From Kiritimatiellales bacterium (lineage in GTDB: Bacteria; Verrucomicrobiota; Kiritimatiellia; Kiritimatiellales; Pontiellaceae), in the NCBI GenBank assembly GCA_021734595.1, contig JAIPIO010000052.1:1-16420 (forward strand): a DNA stretch of 16,420 nucleotides, read 5' to 3'. The notes beneath the pieces were generated by a model, which had not been told where the DNA came from, did not search any database, and worked only from the letters and a program-made list of their open reading frames with translations. Shown here in pieces: positions 1 through 8,000 of this stretch; the stretch's first letter is position 1, and the number at the start of each line of letters is the position of its first letter. Both the position numbers and the translations under genes were made by a program.

Positions 1-805
1 AACCATTGAACAGGCCGAGCAGGCCATCCGCGACGCGCTGGAGGGCAATGCCTTTGGCGATGCTGGGCACCGCGTAGTGATCGAGGACTTCCTTGAGGGC
101 GAAGAGGCCTCCATCCTGGCGCTGATTGACGGCGAAAACGTGGTGATGCTCGCCTCCTCGCAGGATCACAAACGCGCCTTGGAAGGTGACCAGGGTCCGA
201 ACACCGGCGGCATGGGCGCCTATTCCCCCGCATCGATCGTAACCGAAGCTGTTCTCGAAAAGGTGAAGACGGAGGTCTACGGCCGCACACTGGCCGAACT
301 CAGGAAACGCGGCATCGTTTTCAAGGGCGTGCTCTACGCGGGACTGATGATCAAGGACGGCCAGCCGAGCGTGGTGGAATTCAATGTCCGCTTCGGCGAT
401 CCCGAAACGCAGGCCGTGCTGGTGCGTTGGGACGGCGATATGCTCCCGGCCATCGAAGCCTGCATCGACGGCACACTAAGCGAAGACCTGATTCAATGGA
501 AACCGGAGCACAGCGTCTGCGTGGTTATGACTGCGGGCGGGTATCCCGGTTCCTACGAAAAGGGCAGCGAAATCCAGAATTTGGCGGAGGCCGGCGGGGT
601 GGAGGATACGGTTGTGTTCCATGCCGGGACCGCGCTTGATGGCGATAAGGTCGTGACCGCCGGTGGCCGGGTGCTCGGCATCACCTCGCTCGGCAAGGAT
701 CTGCCCGACGCGCTTTCCAAGGCCTACATCGCGGCGGAGACCATCAGCTTCAAGGATGCCTGTTACCGTAAAGATATTGCTCACAGAGAACTGAGGAGGT
801 TGTAG
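1..805 (+). CDS. purD: phosphoribosylamine-glycine ligase (GAR synthetase), 5'-truncated by window edge
   Basis: PurD joins glycine to 5-phosphoribosylamine using ATP, the second step of de novo purine synthesis, in the cytoplasm. The frame is open from base 2, so the start lies outside the window; about 267 C-terminal residues are present, against roughly 425 in the whole family. The ATP-grasp core is clear: an EDFLEGEEAS stretch, then PNTGGMGAYSPA, then the strongly conserved GVLYAGLMIKDG and EFNVRFGDPETQ segments, which contain metal- and ATP-contacting residues. The C-terminal lobe (AGGYPGSYEKG, then TAGGRVLGIT, ending near YRKDIAHREL) is also typical. The stop at 803-805 is one base before the purE start, so the two genes are surely cotranscribed. 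The GTG at 77 is an internal valine codon, not a start. I see no frameshift. Confidence 0.96.
   Translation, partial: TIEQAEQAIRDALEGNAFGDAGHRVVIEDFLEGEEASILALIDGENVVMLASSQDHKRALEGDQGPNTGGMGAYSPASIVTEAVLEKVKTEVYGRTLAELRKRGIVFKGVLYAGLMIKDGQPSVVEFNVRFGDPETQAVLVRWDGDMLPAIEACIDGTLSEDLIQWKPEHSVCVVMTAGGYPGSYEKGSEIQNLAEAGGVEDTVVFHAGTALDGDKVVTAGGRVLGITSLGKDLPDALSKAYIAAETISFKDACYRKDIAHRELRRL
793..800 (+). promoter_or_regulatory. ribosome binding site of purE inside the purD 3' end
   Basis: GAGGAGGT lies six bases before the purE ATG at 807 and overlaps the last purD codons. It is a near-perfect Shine-Dalgarno sequence and fixes the purE start. This is seen directly in the sequence. Confidence 0.85.
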
Positions 806-806
806 A

Positions 807-1319
807 ATGGCAAAGTCAAAACCTGTAGTTGGAGTTGTTATGGGCAGCAAATCGGACTGGCCCGTTTTGGAACATACGTTCATCACGCTGAAGGAATTCG
901 GTGTTGAGAGCGAAGTCAAAATCATGTCGGCGCACCGCACACCGCACGAAGCGGCTGACTTCGCGGAAAACGCTTCGAAGAACGGGCTGAAGATCATTAT
1001 CGGCGCGGCCGGTGGCGCGGCGCACCTCTCCGGCGTACTGGCCGGACACACCACACTTCCAGTGATTGGAATCCCGGTCAAGGGTTGGGCGCTCGATGGA
1101 ATGGATTCGCTGCTCTCCACCGTGCAGATGCCCAAGGGCGTTCCGGTGGCCACCGTTGCCATCGGCAAGGCCGGCGCGATCAACGCCGCCATCCTCGCCG
1201 TCCAGATTCTGGCGCTATCCGATGCCGGGTTGCGGCGCAAGCTCGCCGCCTTCAAGAAAAAAATGGCCGCCGAAGTGCGCAAGGCCGATGCCGAACTTCA
1301 GAAAGAGCTCATCGGCTAA
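807..1319 (+). CDS. purE: N5-carboxyaminoimidazole ribonucleotide mutase (class I PurE)
   Basis: PurE moves the carboxylate of N5-CAIR to give CAIR in de novo purine synthesis. The 170-aa length is normal for a stand-alone bacterial PurE. Family motifs run through the protein: VGVVMGSKSDWPVLEHT near the N-terminus (the SDW segment binds the substrate phosphate), SAHRTPHEA with the catalytic histidine, then GAAGGAAHLSG, LPVIGIPVKG, and VPVATVAIGKAGAINAA. Residue spacing suggests class I (mutase) rather than the animal-type class II carboxylase. No purK is visible; it would have to lie elsewhere. The start at 807 has an excellent ribosome binding site and follows purD by one base. The codons for LPVIGI carry a one-mismatch copy of the TTCCAATNATTGGAA palindrome (1057-1071). 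Confidence 0.97.
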   Translation: MAKSKPVVGVVMGSKSDWPVLEHTFITLKEFGVESEVKIMSAHRTPHEAADFAENASKNGLKIIIGAAGGAAHLSGVLAGHTTLPVIGIPVKGWALDGMDSLLSTVQMPKGVPVATVAIGKAGAINAAILAVQILALSDAGLRRKLAAFKKKMAAEVRKADAELQKELIG

Positions 1320-1320
1320 G

Positions 1321-1397
1321 TCCCAGACGTTGGAACTTTATCCGCGGGATTTTCCAATGATTGGAAGGGCTCCCCTGACCGGTTCCTACGGTGCCGC
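1321..1397. repeat. 31-bp periodic palindrome array between purE and the hydrolase gene
   Basis: A perfect TTCCAATGATTGGAA sits at 1352-1366. A degenerate copy (TCCCAGACGTTGGAA) starts exactly 31 bases upstream at 1321, and a half-site (TTCCTACGG) starts exactly 31 bases downstream at 1383, where it overlaps the stop codon of the convergent hydrolase gene. The 16-base spacer at 1336-1351 contains a small inner palindrome, ATCC-GCG-GGAT, and ends in GGATT immediately before the next palindrome. The gap between two convergent genes is also where a terminator would sit, but there is no T-tract after the palindrome on either strand, so protein binding seems more likely than termination. The array at 15634-15711 has the same period and flank. 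Confidence 0.6.
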
Positions 1398-2168
1398 GTG
1401 CCCGACGATAAAATCCACGATGGGCTGGGGGTCTTTTAGGCTGTGGGGATGGTGGCCTATCCCTTCCTTGTGAATCACCTGAATGGAGCCTCCCAGCGCT
1501 TTGTAGCGGCTTTCCATCAAAGCGGTGTTATCGACAACAGGCACAACCGTATCGGCATCGCCCACCACGTGTAGCAGCGGAACATTCGCGGCTGCCAGCG
1601 GCTTGAGGTTGTCCACCGGATTGCCCTTGAATGCCTCGGCCTGCTCCGGCGTAAATCCGTAGGCGCTCAGCATCTTCTTTCCCTTTTCGCCGGTTCCCGG
1701 CCAGCTCTTGATGTCGCACACCGGTGCATCCGCATAGATGCAGGCCACCGTTTCGGGGTTCTTCGATGCCCAGTTATAGATAATCAGACCGCCGCGCGAC
1801 ATCCCTTCCAATGCAGGTTTTTTCGCGAACCCTTTGGCGGTTGTTAGATATTCATAAAACGCATCCCAACGCCCCACCGCTTTCGGGGAACCGTAAAGAC
1901 CAGCCACGTCGACGTAGGCAATGTGGAACCCTTTTTCCAGCAGGGCAACATCGGTCTGCGGTTCGTGGCCAAAGAACCGGGCGCGCCACACCCACGGTTT
2001 GCCGTCGGCAATATTTTCAGGAACAACGACCTTGCATTTCAGCTCCCCGACCGAAAAATCGTACTGGTTGAACGAGTGGAACGACGACTTTTTCCCCGAC
2101 CACTCTTCGGCATGGACGGATGCCAGCAAAAACAAAAAAACGCACCATTTTCCAAGGGAAAACTTCAT
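1386..2168 (-). CDS. secreted alpha/beta hydrolase (prolyl-oligopeptidase/esterase-like)
   Basis: The protein is 260 aa and begins with a signal-peptide-like segment (MKFSLGKW, a hydrophobic run, then cleavage probably after SVHA at about residue 20), so it should be exported. The alpha/beta hydrolase nucleophile elbow is GMSRG, with Ser124; Asp206 in GDADTVVP and His239 or His240 in GIGHHPH complete a plausible catalytic triad. An open frame extends upstream to 2252, but the ATG at 2168 is preferred because it gives the signal peptide and has AAAGGA seven bases upstream. It is the last gene of the glycan operon, 13 bases after the heparinase-like gene. In that setting an acyl esterase that removes acetyl or similar groups from the polymer is a reasonable inference, but peptidase or other esterase activity cannot be excluded. 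Confidence 0.75.
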   Translation of the reverse strand: MKFSLGKWCVFLFLLASVHAEEWSGKKSSFHSFNQYDFSVGELKCKVVVPENIADGKPWVWRARFFGHEPQTDVALLEKGFHIAYVDVAGLYGSPKAVGRWDAFYEYLTTAKGFAKKPALEGMSRGGLIIYNWASKNPETVACIYADAPVCDIKSWPGTGEKGKKMLSAYGFTPEQAEAFKGNPVDNLKPLAAANVPLLHVVGDADTVVPVVDNTALMESRYKALGGSIQVIHKEGIGHHPHSLKDPQPIVDFIVGHAAP

Positions 2169-2181
2169 CGGGATTTCCTTT

Positions 2182-4014
2182 CTATTCTTCCGGCTCCAGC
2201 CAAACTTTGAACCAAACAGTCGTTCCGGTCTTGGCGGACTCGGTGATTTCAATGCGTTTTAGGTTTTTCACCTTCATGTCGTGGGGCAACGGTGGGGGAT
2301 TGAGCGGTATCATCTTGATGACCGCCTTTTCCGGTTTTTCCACAACCATCTTCAAGGACTTTCCGCTTTGCTTCATGGTAACTATGTTTCCGTCGATTTC
2401 CACCTTGGCCTGTGTCATTAGCTGCCACGTAACCATTTCTGTTTTGGCGTTGGGTTCGAGGCGGTCGGTTACCACCACCCCGAATTTCCCCTCTTTAACA
2501 AACGTCCGAACGGCGGAAGCGACGTTGCCGAAAAACTGGGGCGCCAGATCGATTTCGAGCGACCCGTCCATGGTGGAAACGAGCGGCGAAAACGCTTGGG
2601 CGTCGTGAAGTTGGCCGTTGACGGCAAGCGTGCTATGCCCAAAATTGCTTTTCGAGATCAACTGCCAGCGCGGCGATTTCTGGGCGGAGCTCCAAAGCTT
2701 GGAACCCAGCACCTCTTCGAGTGCGGTATAGCCCTGCATCCCGAGATCGACCGACCAGCGGACTCCGTCGAGCTCATAGACGAACGATCCTGCATCCATG
2801 TTGCCATGGCTCAACGAAGCCTTGCCGCCCTTGCACCCGAGATAGAACCCGCGTGGGTCGTTGTTGTTGCGGAGGACGGCTATAGGATTGCTTCCCCGTG
2901 CGACCCATTGTTCGGGCAATGGCTTGGCAGGGCTTTCAGGCCGGTCAACCATCCAAACCCAAGCTATTGCCGCAAAGCGCGGTACGTTTGATTTCTTTCT
3001 GATCGCCGTCTTCACCGCCTCGGCCAATGATTCCGGCACGAAATAGTTGTTTTCCGTTCCGTTTGCCCCGAACCATGCCAGCAACGGCCAGTAGGCCAGC
3101 GGCGAGAACGTGCTGCCGCAGTCGAAATAGTTGTAGGGCATTCCCGACGGTGCCACCGCCATCCGCGCAAACAATGCGCTTTCGCGGAACCCAGGTGCAT
3201 CCATCAACTTAAAGTCGGTTCCTAATGCCGATCGGTACATTTCCACCATCAACGCCGAATAATAGGTCCCATAATCCCAATAGCTCACGCCCTCCGGGTA
3301 ATGTCCATCCGGCGCATAGGATTTTAGTGCGCGCGGAAGATATTCCAATGTGCGGGAAACCACCATCGCCGCCAGACTCGGATGCTCATCGCCCACCACC
3401 AGTGCCGCCGCGGCAAGTCCGCCGTTGCAGACCTGGTTCCAGTTGTTGCTTCCTTTAACGCCCCCGGCCTTGATCTTCAACGCCTTTTCCAGCAACGCTT
3501 GCCGTGCGAGCTGGATGGTTTCGGCGGGAAGCATTCCACTGCACCAGTCGATACCGATCGCCACCGCCACCGACATCTCCGCCACATCCAGAAAATGGCT
3601 TGGATTCCAGCTATCGAAACCGCAGACCGCCCGTAGCTCCGCATCCAGCCGGCCGATATGTTTTTGATTCTCCGCTTCCATGTTCGCCACTAGCGCCAGA
3701 CAGGAAATGCGGCGGATCGCCTCGCGCGAAACTGATAAAAGCCGCTTGCCAACCTTTTCAAATTTAAGAACAGGAAGCGCGGGATCACACAGATGGTCCG
3801 CGTTCGCCTTGATCAATTGGTAAAACGGATCATCCGTGCGCCCCTTTAAAGTCGCAAGCCGCGCAGGCGTCAGGATCAAGCGCGGCGACTCTTTGCGAAG
3901 ATTGGCCTGCAGCCATTCCTCCGTGACCGGGTTTTCCGGTGTGAACCGATACTCATCCTCTGCATGGGCAACAAGGCCGAGTAGGCAAAACAGTAAAAAT
4001 ACAAATCTCTTCAT
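2182..4014 (-). CDS. heparinase II/III-family protein, putative secreted polysaccharide lyase
   Basis: This family cleaves uronate-containing polysaccharides by beta-elimination. The 610-aa protein starts with a signal peptide (MKRFVFLLFCLLGLVAHA). Residues about 30-340 look like the alpha/alpha toroid domain, with NNWNQVCNGG at 190-199 and PDGHYPEG followed by YWDYGTYYSA at about 236-254, which holds the expected tyrosines. Residues about 365-600 look like the beta-sandwich domain, opening with the characteristic SHGNMDAGSF (His403, Asp407) and DGVRWSVDLG. Active-site-like residues therefore appear intact, but the substrate (heparan, chondroitin, alginate or another uronan) cannot be read from the sequence. 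A GTG at 4020 is in frame just upstream; ATG 4014 fits the signal peptide better. No clear Shine-Dalgarno precedes either. It starts 31 bases after the GH18 gene ends. Confidence 0.85.
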   Translation of the reverse strand: MKRFVFLLFCLLGLVAHAEDEYRFTPENPVTEEWLQANLRKESPRLILTPARLATLKGRTDDPFYQLIKANADHLCDPALPVLKFEKVGKRLLSVSREAIRRISCLALVANMEAENQKHIGRLDAELRAVCGFDSWNPSHFLDVAEMSVAVAIGIDWCSGMLPAETIQLARQALLEKALKIKAGGVKGSNNWNQVCNGGLAAAALVVGDEHPSLAAMVVSRTLEYLPRALKSYAPDGHYPEGVSYWDYGTYYSALMVEMYRSALGTDFKLMDAPGFRESALFARMAVAPSGMPYNYFDCGSTFSPLAYWPLLAWFGANGTENNYFVPESLAEAVKTAIRKKSNVPRFAAIAWVWMVDRPESPAKPLPEQWVARGSNPIAVLRNNNDPRGFYLGCKGGKASLSHGNMDAGSFVYELDGVRWSVDLGMQGYTALEEVLGSKLWSSAQKSPRWQLISKSNFGHSTLAVNGQLHDAQAFSPLVSTMDGSLEIDLAPQFFGNVASAVRTFVKEGKFGVVVTDRLEPNAKTEMVTWQLMTQAKVEIDGNIVTMKQSGKSLKMVVEKPEKAVIKMIPLNPPPLPHDMKVKNLKRIEITESAKTGTTVWFKVWLEPEE

Positions 4015-4045
4015 AACCACACATTTGCTTGTTTAATGTTCCGGT

Positions 4046-5002
4046 TCAAAATCCTTTCGGCCAGAAGCCGGGCGGTTCCTGGCCGATGCGCCAGAAGGCG
4101 ACGCCGCGGATGGGCTTCGATTGGTAGAGATTCAGTTTGGCTTCCAATGATTGGATCGTTTCGTAATGGACATCGATGTCGACGGTCTCGGAGAAGCTGT
4201 AGCTGCCGCCGGTTTTCCAATCAGTGGAAGGTTTAATCTGTTTATCCTCGATCTCTTTCCAAACCTCGGAACCTTTGTAGCTGCGCGCCAGTGTTTTCTT
4301 TTGCCACGCGCGGCCGTAGAGCGGTAGTCCCATGACCAGTTTATTGGGATCGATGGTTTTGAGTGCGTAGGCATAAATCTTTTCGCACCAGTCGAGCGAG
4401 GCCATGGGACCGGCTTCACCGGAACTGTGGTGTTCTGGGTAGGCCATCACCACTACCCGGTCGGCGAAGCGGTTGATGAAGGGATAGTCAAAGGCATCTA
4501 CGCCGCTTCGTTGAATCCATGCTTCCCAGCGCGCCATGACGGCTACGCTGAACAGCTTGTCTTTAGGCAACGCCTTTTTGACGGCGGCGAGAAAGTTGAG
4601 GTAGGCGGTTCCGTCGGCTTTGGCGATGCCTTCGAAATCGACCTGCACGCCATCAAACGGTTTTGAGCGTTCCACAATGGCGGCAATGATCCGGTTGCGG
4701 AAGGGGAGCTTCGGGTCGAGGTAGATGTGGGCGAGGGTGGAGTTCCACGGGATGGTGACGACGAGGTGGTAGCGCGCGGACGCCAGCGCGCCCTTGAGCA
4801 CCGGCGGCTGCGGGTGACCACCGGTCAGTCCGCCATCGCCATTGACGGCCGCGCTGAAGCAGGCAATGTCGGTGAACGGGGCCGGGTTCGGGAAATATTT
4901 TTCCTCGCCTTTGTAGAGATAACCCCAAGCTTCGCTGAAGCGCGGTGGGGCGGCCAAGGATGCAGTGGCGATGAGGCAAACAATCAGAATCAGTTTTTTC
5001 AT
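4046..5002 (-). CDS. glycoside hydrolase family 18 (chitinase/endo-N-acetylglucosaminidase-like), secreted
   Basis: GH18 enzymes hydrolyse beta-linked N-acetylglucosamine polymers or glycans through substrate-assisted catalysis. The 318-aa protein has a signal peptide (MKKLILIVCLIATASLA) and the signature DGVQVDFE at 117-124, with Glu124 as proton donor and Asp122 as its partner. VVVMAYPEHHS supplies the conserved Met-Ala-Tyr (Tyr188), KLVMGLPLYGRAW is near 221-233, and the barrel closes with GVAFWRIG near 300-307, whose tryptophan normally forms the base of the sugar pocket. The layout resembles the spore-hydrolase (YaaH-like) branch more than large chitinases. An open frame runs up to 5332 through the GH2 3' end, but ATG 5002 is chosen for the signal peptide. 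Two near copies of the TTCCAATNATTGGAA palindrome lie inside (4142 and 4215). Confidence 0.88.
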   Translation of the reverse strand: MKKLILIVCLIATASLAAPPRFSEAWGYLYKGEEKYFPNPAPFTDIACFSAAVNGDGGLTGGHPQPPVLKGALASARYHLVVTIPWNSTLAHIYLDPKLPFRNRIIAAIVERSKPFDGVQVDFEGIAKADGTAYLNFLAAVKKALPKDKLFSVAVMARWEAWIQRSGVDAFDYPFINRFADRVVVMAYPEHHSSGEAGPMASLDWCEKIYAYALKTIDPNKLVMGLPLYGRAWQKKTLARSYKGSEVWKEIEDKQIKPSTDWKTGGSYSFSETVDIDVHYETIQSLEAKLNLYQSKPIRGVAFWRIGQEPPGFWPKGF

Positions 5003-5096
5003 GGGACTTAAGGTAGAGAGGAGCCGACAGGGTGTCAAGATGCGAGCAGGCGGACCATCTTCAAACGGCCCTTTGAACGCCGGTATCAATCGGTTC

Positions 5097-8000
5097 CTAT
5101 TTCTTGCGGGGATCGAAAACAAGTTTCCCCTCGCCCTTTTTTGGAATCCGGAGCGCCCGTCCGGCGGCGGACAGTTCCACGCTGAACGGTTTTTCCAGCC
5201 CCGAACTCTCCGGTTTTCCGCCCAGAGCCGACCACGGGATGCGCGCCTCGAAGGTCCGGTTGGGAACATGGGAGACCCGTTCCAGATTTCCCATCCGCGA
5301 ATTGATGCGGGTAAAATCCAGTTCGTTGGCATCCAGATATTTCGCTGCCTTCACCGCGGGACCGCTCCGTGCTTCTCCAATCCGTTTTCCGTTTATCGCG
5401 ACTACTGCGGAGTTCTTGAAGGTGACGGTGATCTTTCTCCCATCCATCATGAAGGTTGCCGTGTAGGAGGAAGGTTTGCCAAAGAGGATGGCCGCAACAT
5501 TGAAATATGTCTCGTCCCAGAACGTATAGAAGATGGCAGACAGATCCATATCATTTTCCACCGTGCCTTCCACTGCCGATGTTGCAGGGAGATAGATGGG
5601 TTCGGCATGCCGCCAGAACGACACGTTGCGGTCTTCGATATCCTCCAGCCAGTCATCCGTCAATCTGCCGTCGAGGGTTACAGGCGCGGTGAAAAGCGCC
5701 CGGGCCTCGAGCCGGTCCGGATTCGGAAACGGCACATCCAGGCCGGCATTGGCGAAAAGTGTGGAAAGCAACTCCTTGTGATGTGCCGAGGCGCGGTCGA
5801 AGGGTTCAATGGTTGTGACGATGATTTCGCCGGCACCGTGCTTTACCGCCACGGCAACGGGCTGTGATTCCGAGAGCAGTGCTGCTCCTAGACTGCCGCC
5901 GGTCACGCCGATGCCGAACTTGGGATCCTGCCAGTCTCCCGACTTCATGCCGTGCAGCAGCACTTTTGCGGAGGAGGGGAATGCATTGAGCACACCTTTC
6001 ACGGCATGATGTCTGGTGTCGGTGAAATTGATGGAGGAGACACCCCACAGCAGTGGATGATCTTCCGCTCGAAAACCCATATAAAAATTAGCGGGCAGAT
6101 ATTCCACACCGAAGCCGGGAAGTTCACCGGCGGTTTTGGCAGAAAGCACCACCACCCGGCCTCCTTGTTCCGCCCAGCTCTTTACCGCAGACACCGGTGT
6201 TCCCGGGGTTGCGAAGAGCACATGGCCTTTCGCGGGATCAGCATTGCTGAACAATTCGGACGGCACGCCCACGGTTTTTTCCAGTTCGTCCGCATCTGCT
6301 GAACCGGCCAGGGCCGCCCGCGCACCGCCCGTCCAGCCGCCACCGTCGAGATAGCGGAGCGCATTCATGAATAGCGCGCGCGCCTCGGGCACGTCGAAAT
6401 TCCGGAGCACCTGGTTTTGCATGAGCAGGACTGTACCGCGGCCGCAGCGGGCCTCGGCGATGGAAATGTTTTCGTAGCGAGATGCCCCAGCGAGCACGCG
6501 CCAGGTGCCAGGTTGTGTTTTCGCCACCGCGGACGGACGAACGAATACATGATCGTTCACTCGTCCGTCATAGCCGGACCACCACCGGAGGTCGCCTCCG
6601 GGTATGCCGTTAAACAGCGGATGTCCATCTGCGTAGATAGGAGCATACTGGGAAAAGAAAATATCCCGACTGTTGTCGGGCCAACCAAACCCGGCATAGG
6701 CTGGAGGAATATCGCGTATCGAATTCCAGAATCCTAGCGAGAAAGGCAGCCAGTCGATGCCGCTCGATTGGGGGAGGACGAGCAGCGCGCCCCCTTGGGC
6801 AAGCCAGTCCTTGAGTCCGGGGTCGTCTGTGGAGAGACCCGTGCGGGCATCCGATCCTATAATCCAGATGGCCGTTGCCGGATCGGGCGGAAGCAATTTT
6901 ACCGGCTTCACCACAATGCCGGCATTGGCGATCATTTGCGCGTGCAGCGGATCGTTTGCCGAGAGATACAAGGTACGGTTCAGTTTAGGTGCCGCCAGGA
7001 ATGCGGGGGAGAGAGGTCGAAGGGCAAGCGTGTCCTGGCTCACCAGTTCCGCGCCGTTGTATAGTTTCAAGGTTATTTCCCGGTCCATTGCCCCGACTTC
7101 GATCGAAAGGGGGAATTCCTTGCGGCCACCCGGCGCAAGCCGGAACGGTTCGGCCTCGGAAGGGGTGGTGCGCGATAGGGAACCGACTTCGTACTTGAGC
7201 AGAAAGGTTTGGGTGCTTTCACTGTCATTGCACACTACCGCAGTTGACTTCCAGGTTCCGTCCGTCGCCACGGATTCACGTCGTGGCCAGAAAAACGCCG
7301 TAACCGATGCGAGGGCATGTTTGGAAAGATCCACCACTTTTCTTGATCGGATGGGCGAAAAGGACTTAAGGTCGGCACCGACGTTGCCTCCGTTCTGGAA
7401 AACACAACCGGAGATCTGGAACGGCATGATTCCGGAAACGTTGTAGTAACGCATGCCCAGATGGTAGTTGTTATAGATATTGGCCATTTCCTCATAGTAC
7501 TCGGCGGAGGAAGAAAATTCGGTGGAGGATGGCAGTCGTCCTTCGCCTCGACCTCCGACCCAGAACTCGCCCACGACCAGCGGGAAGGTTCCCTTCTGCT
7601 TCCACATGTCCATGATCCTTATATAGTGCTCCTGCATGTGGAGATGGGAGATATCCTGTTCTGGCGCAAACCAGCCTGCCCCGGCATGGCAGGTCAGTCT
7701 GGTCGCGTCGTGTTCCGTTGCCATCGCATCAAGTTGTGAAACCCATGGCATGTTTTTCGCTTGGGATCCGCCTCGGATCATTTCATTTTCCACATCCCAA
7801 ATGGCGACGGAGGGTGAATTCCGATCCCGGCGTACCCATTCCCGAAACTCCTCGCGGGTATTGTCTAGAAAGGGCTGGCCCGCATTCCGGTAAAAGGAAC
7901 CCATGGCGGACCAGATGCCGGATTGGTTATCCAGCAGCATACCGACTTCGTCCGCGGCGAGCATGGCGGCGTGCGAGTGGATTCTGGCGTGGAGGCGAAC

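Noticed and set aside
476..1282. 268-codon open frame on the minus strand across purD and purE
   Set aside because: It lies wholly opposite two certain purine genes, has no recognisable motif or ribosome binding site, and is explained by GC-rich third-position bias.
1320..1385. rho-independent terminator formed by the palindrome between purE and the hydrolase gene
   Set aside because: The palindrome has a one-base centre and cannot form a normal loop, and no T-tract follows on either strand.
5003..5332. N-terminal extension of the GH18 frame up to 5332
   Set aside because: It would overlap the GH2 3' end and bury a good signal peptide inside the protein; ATG 5002 is a far better start.
4965..5867. 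300-codon plus-strand open frame across the GH18 start and GH2 end
   Set aside because: It covers the GH2 CBM9-like domain in antisense and has no domain-like features of its own.
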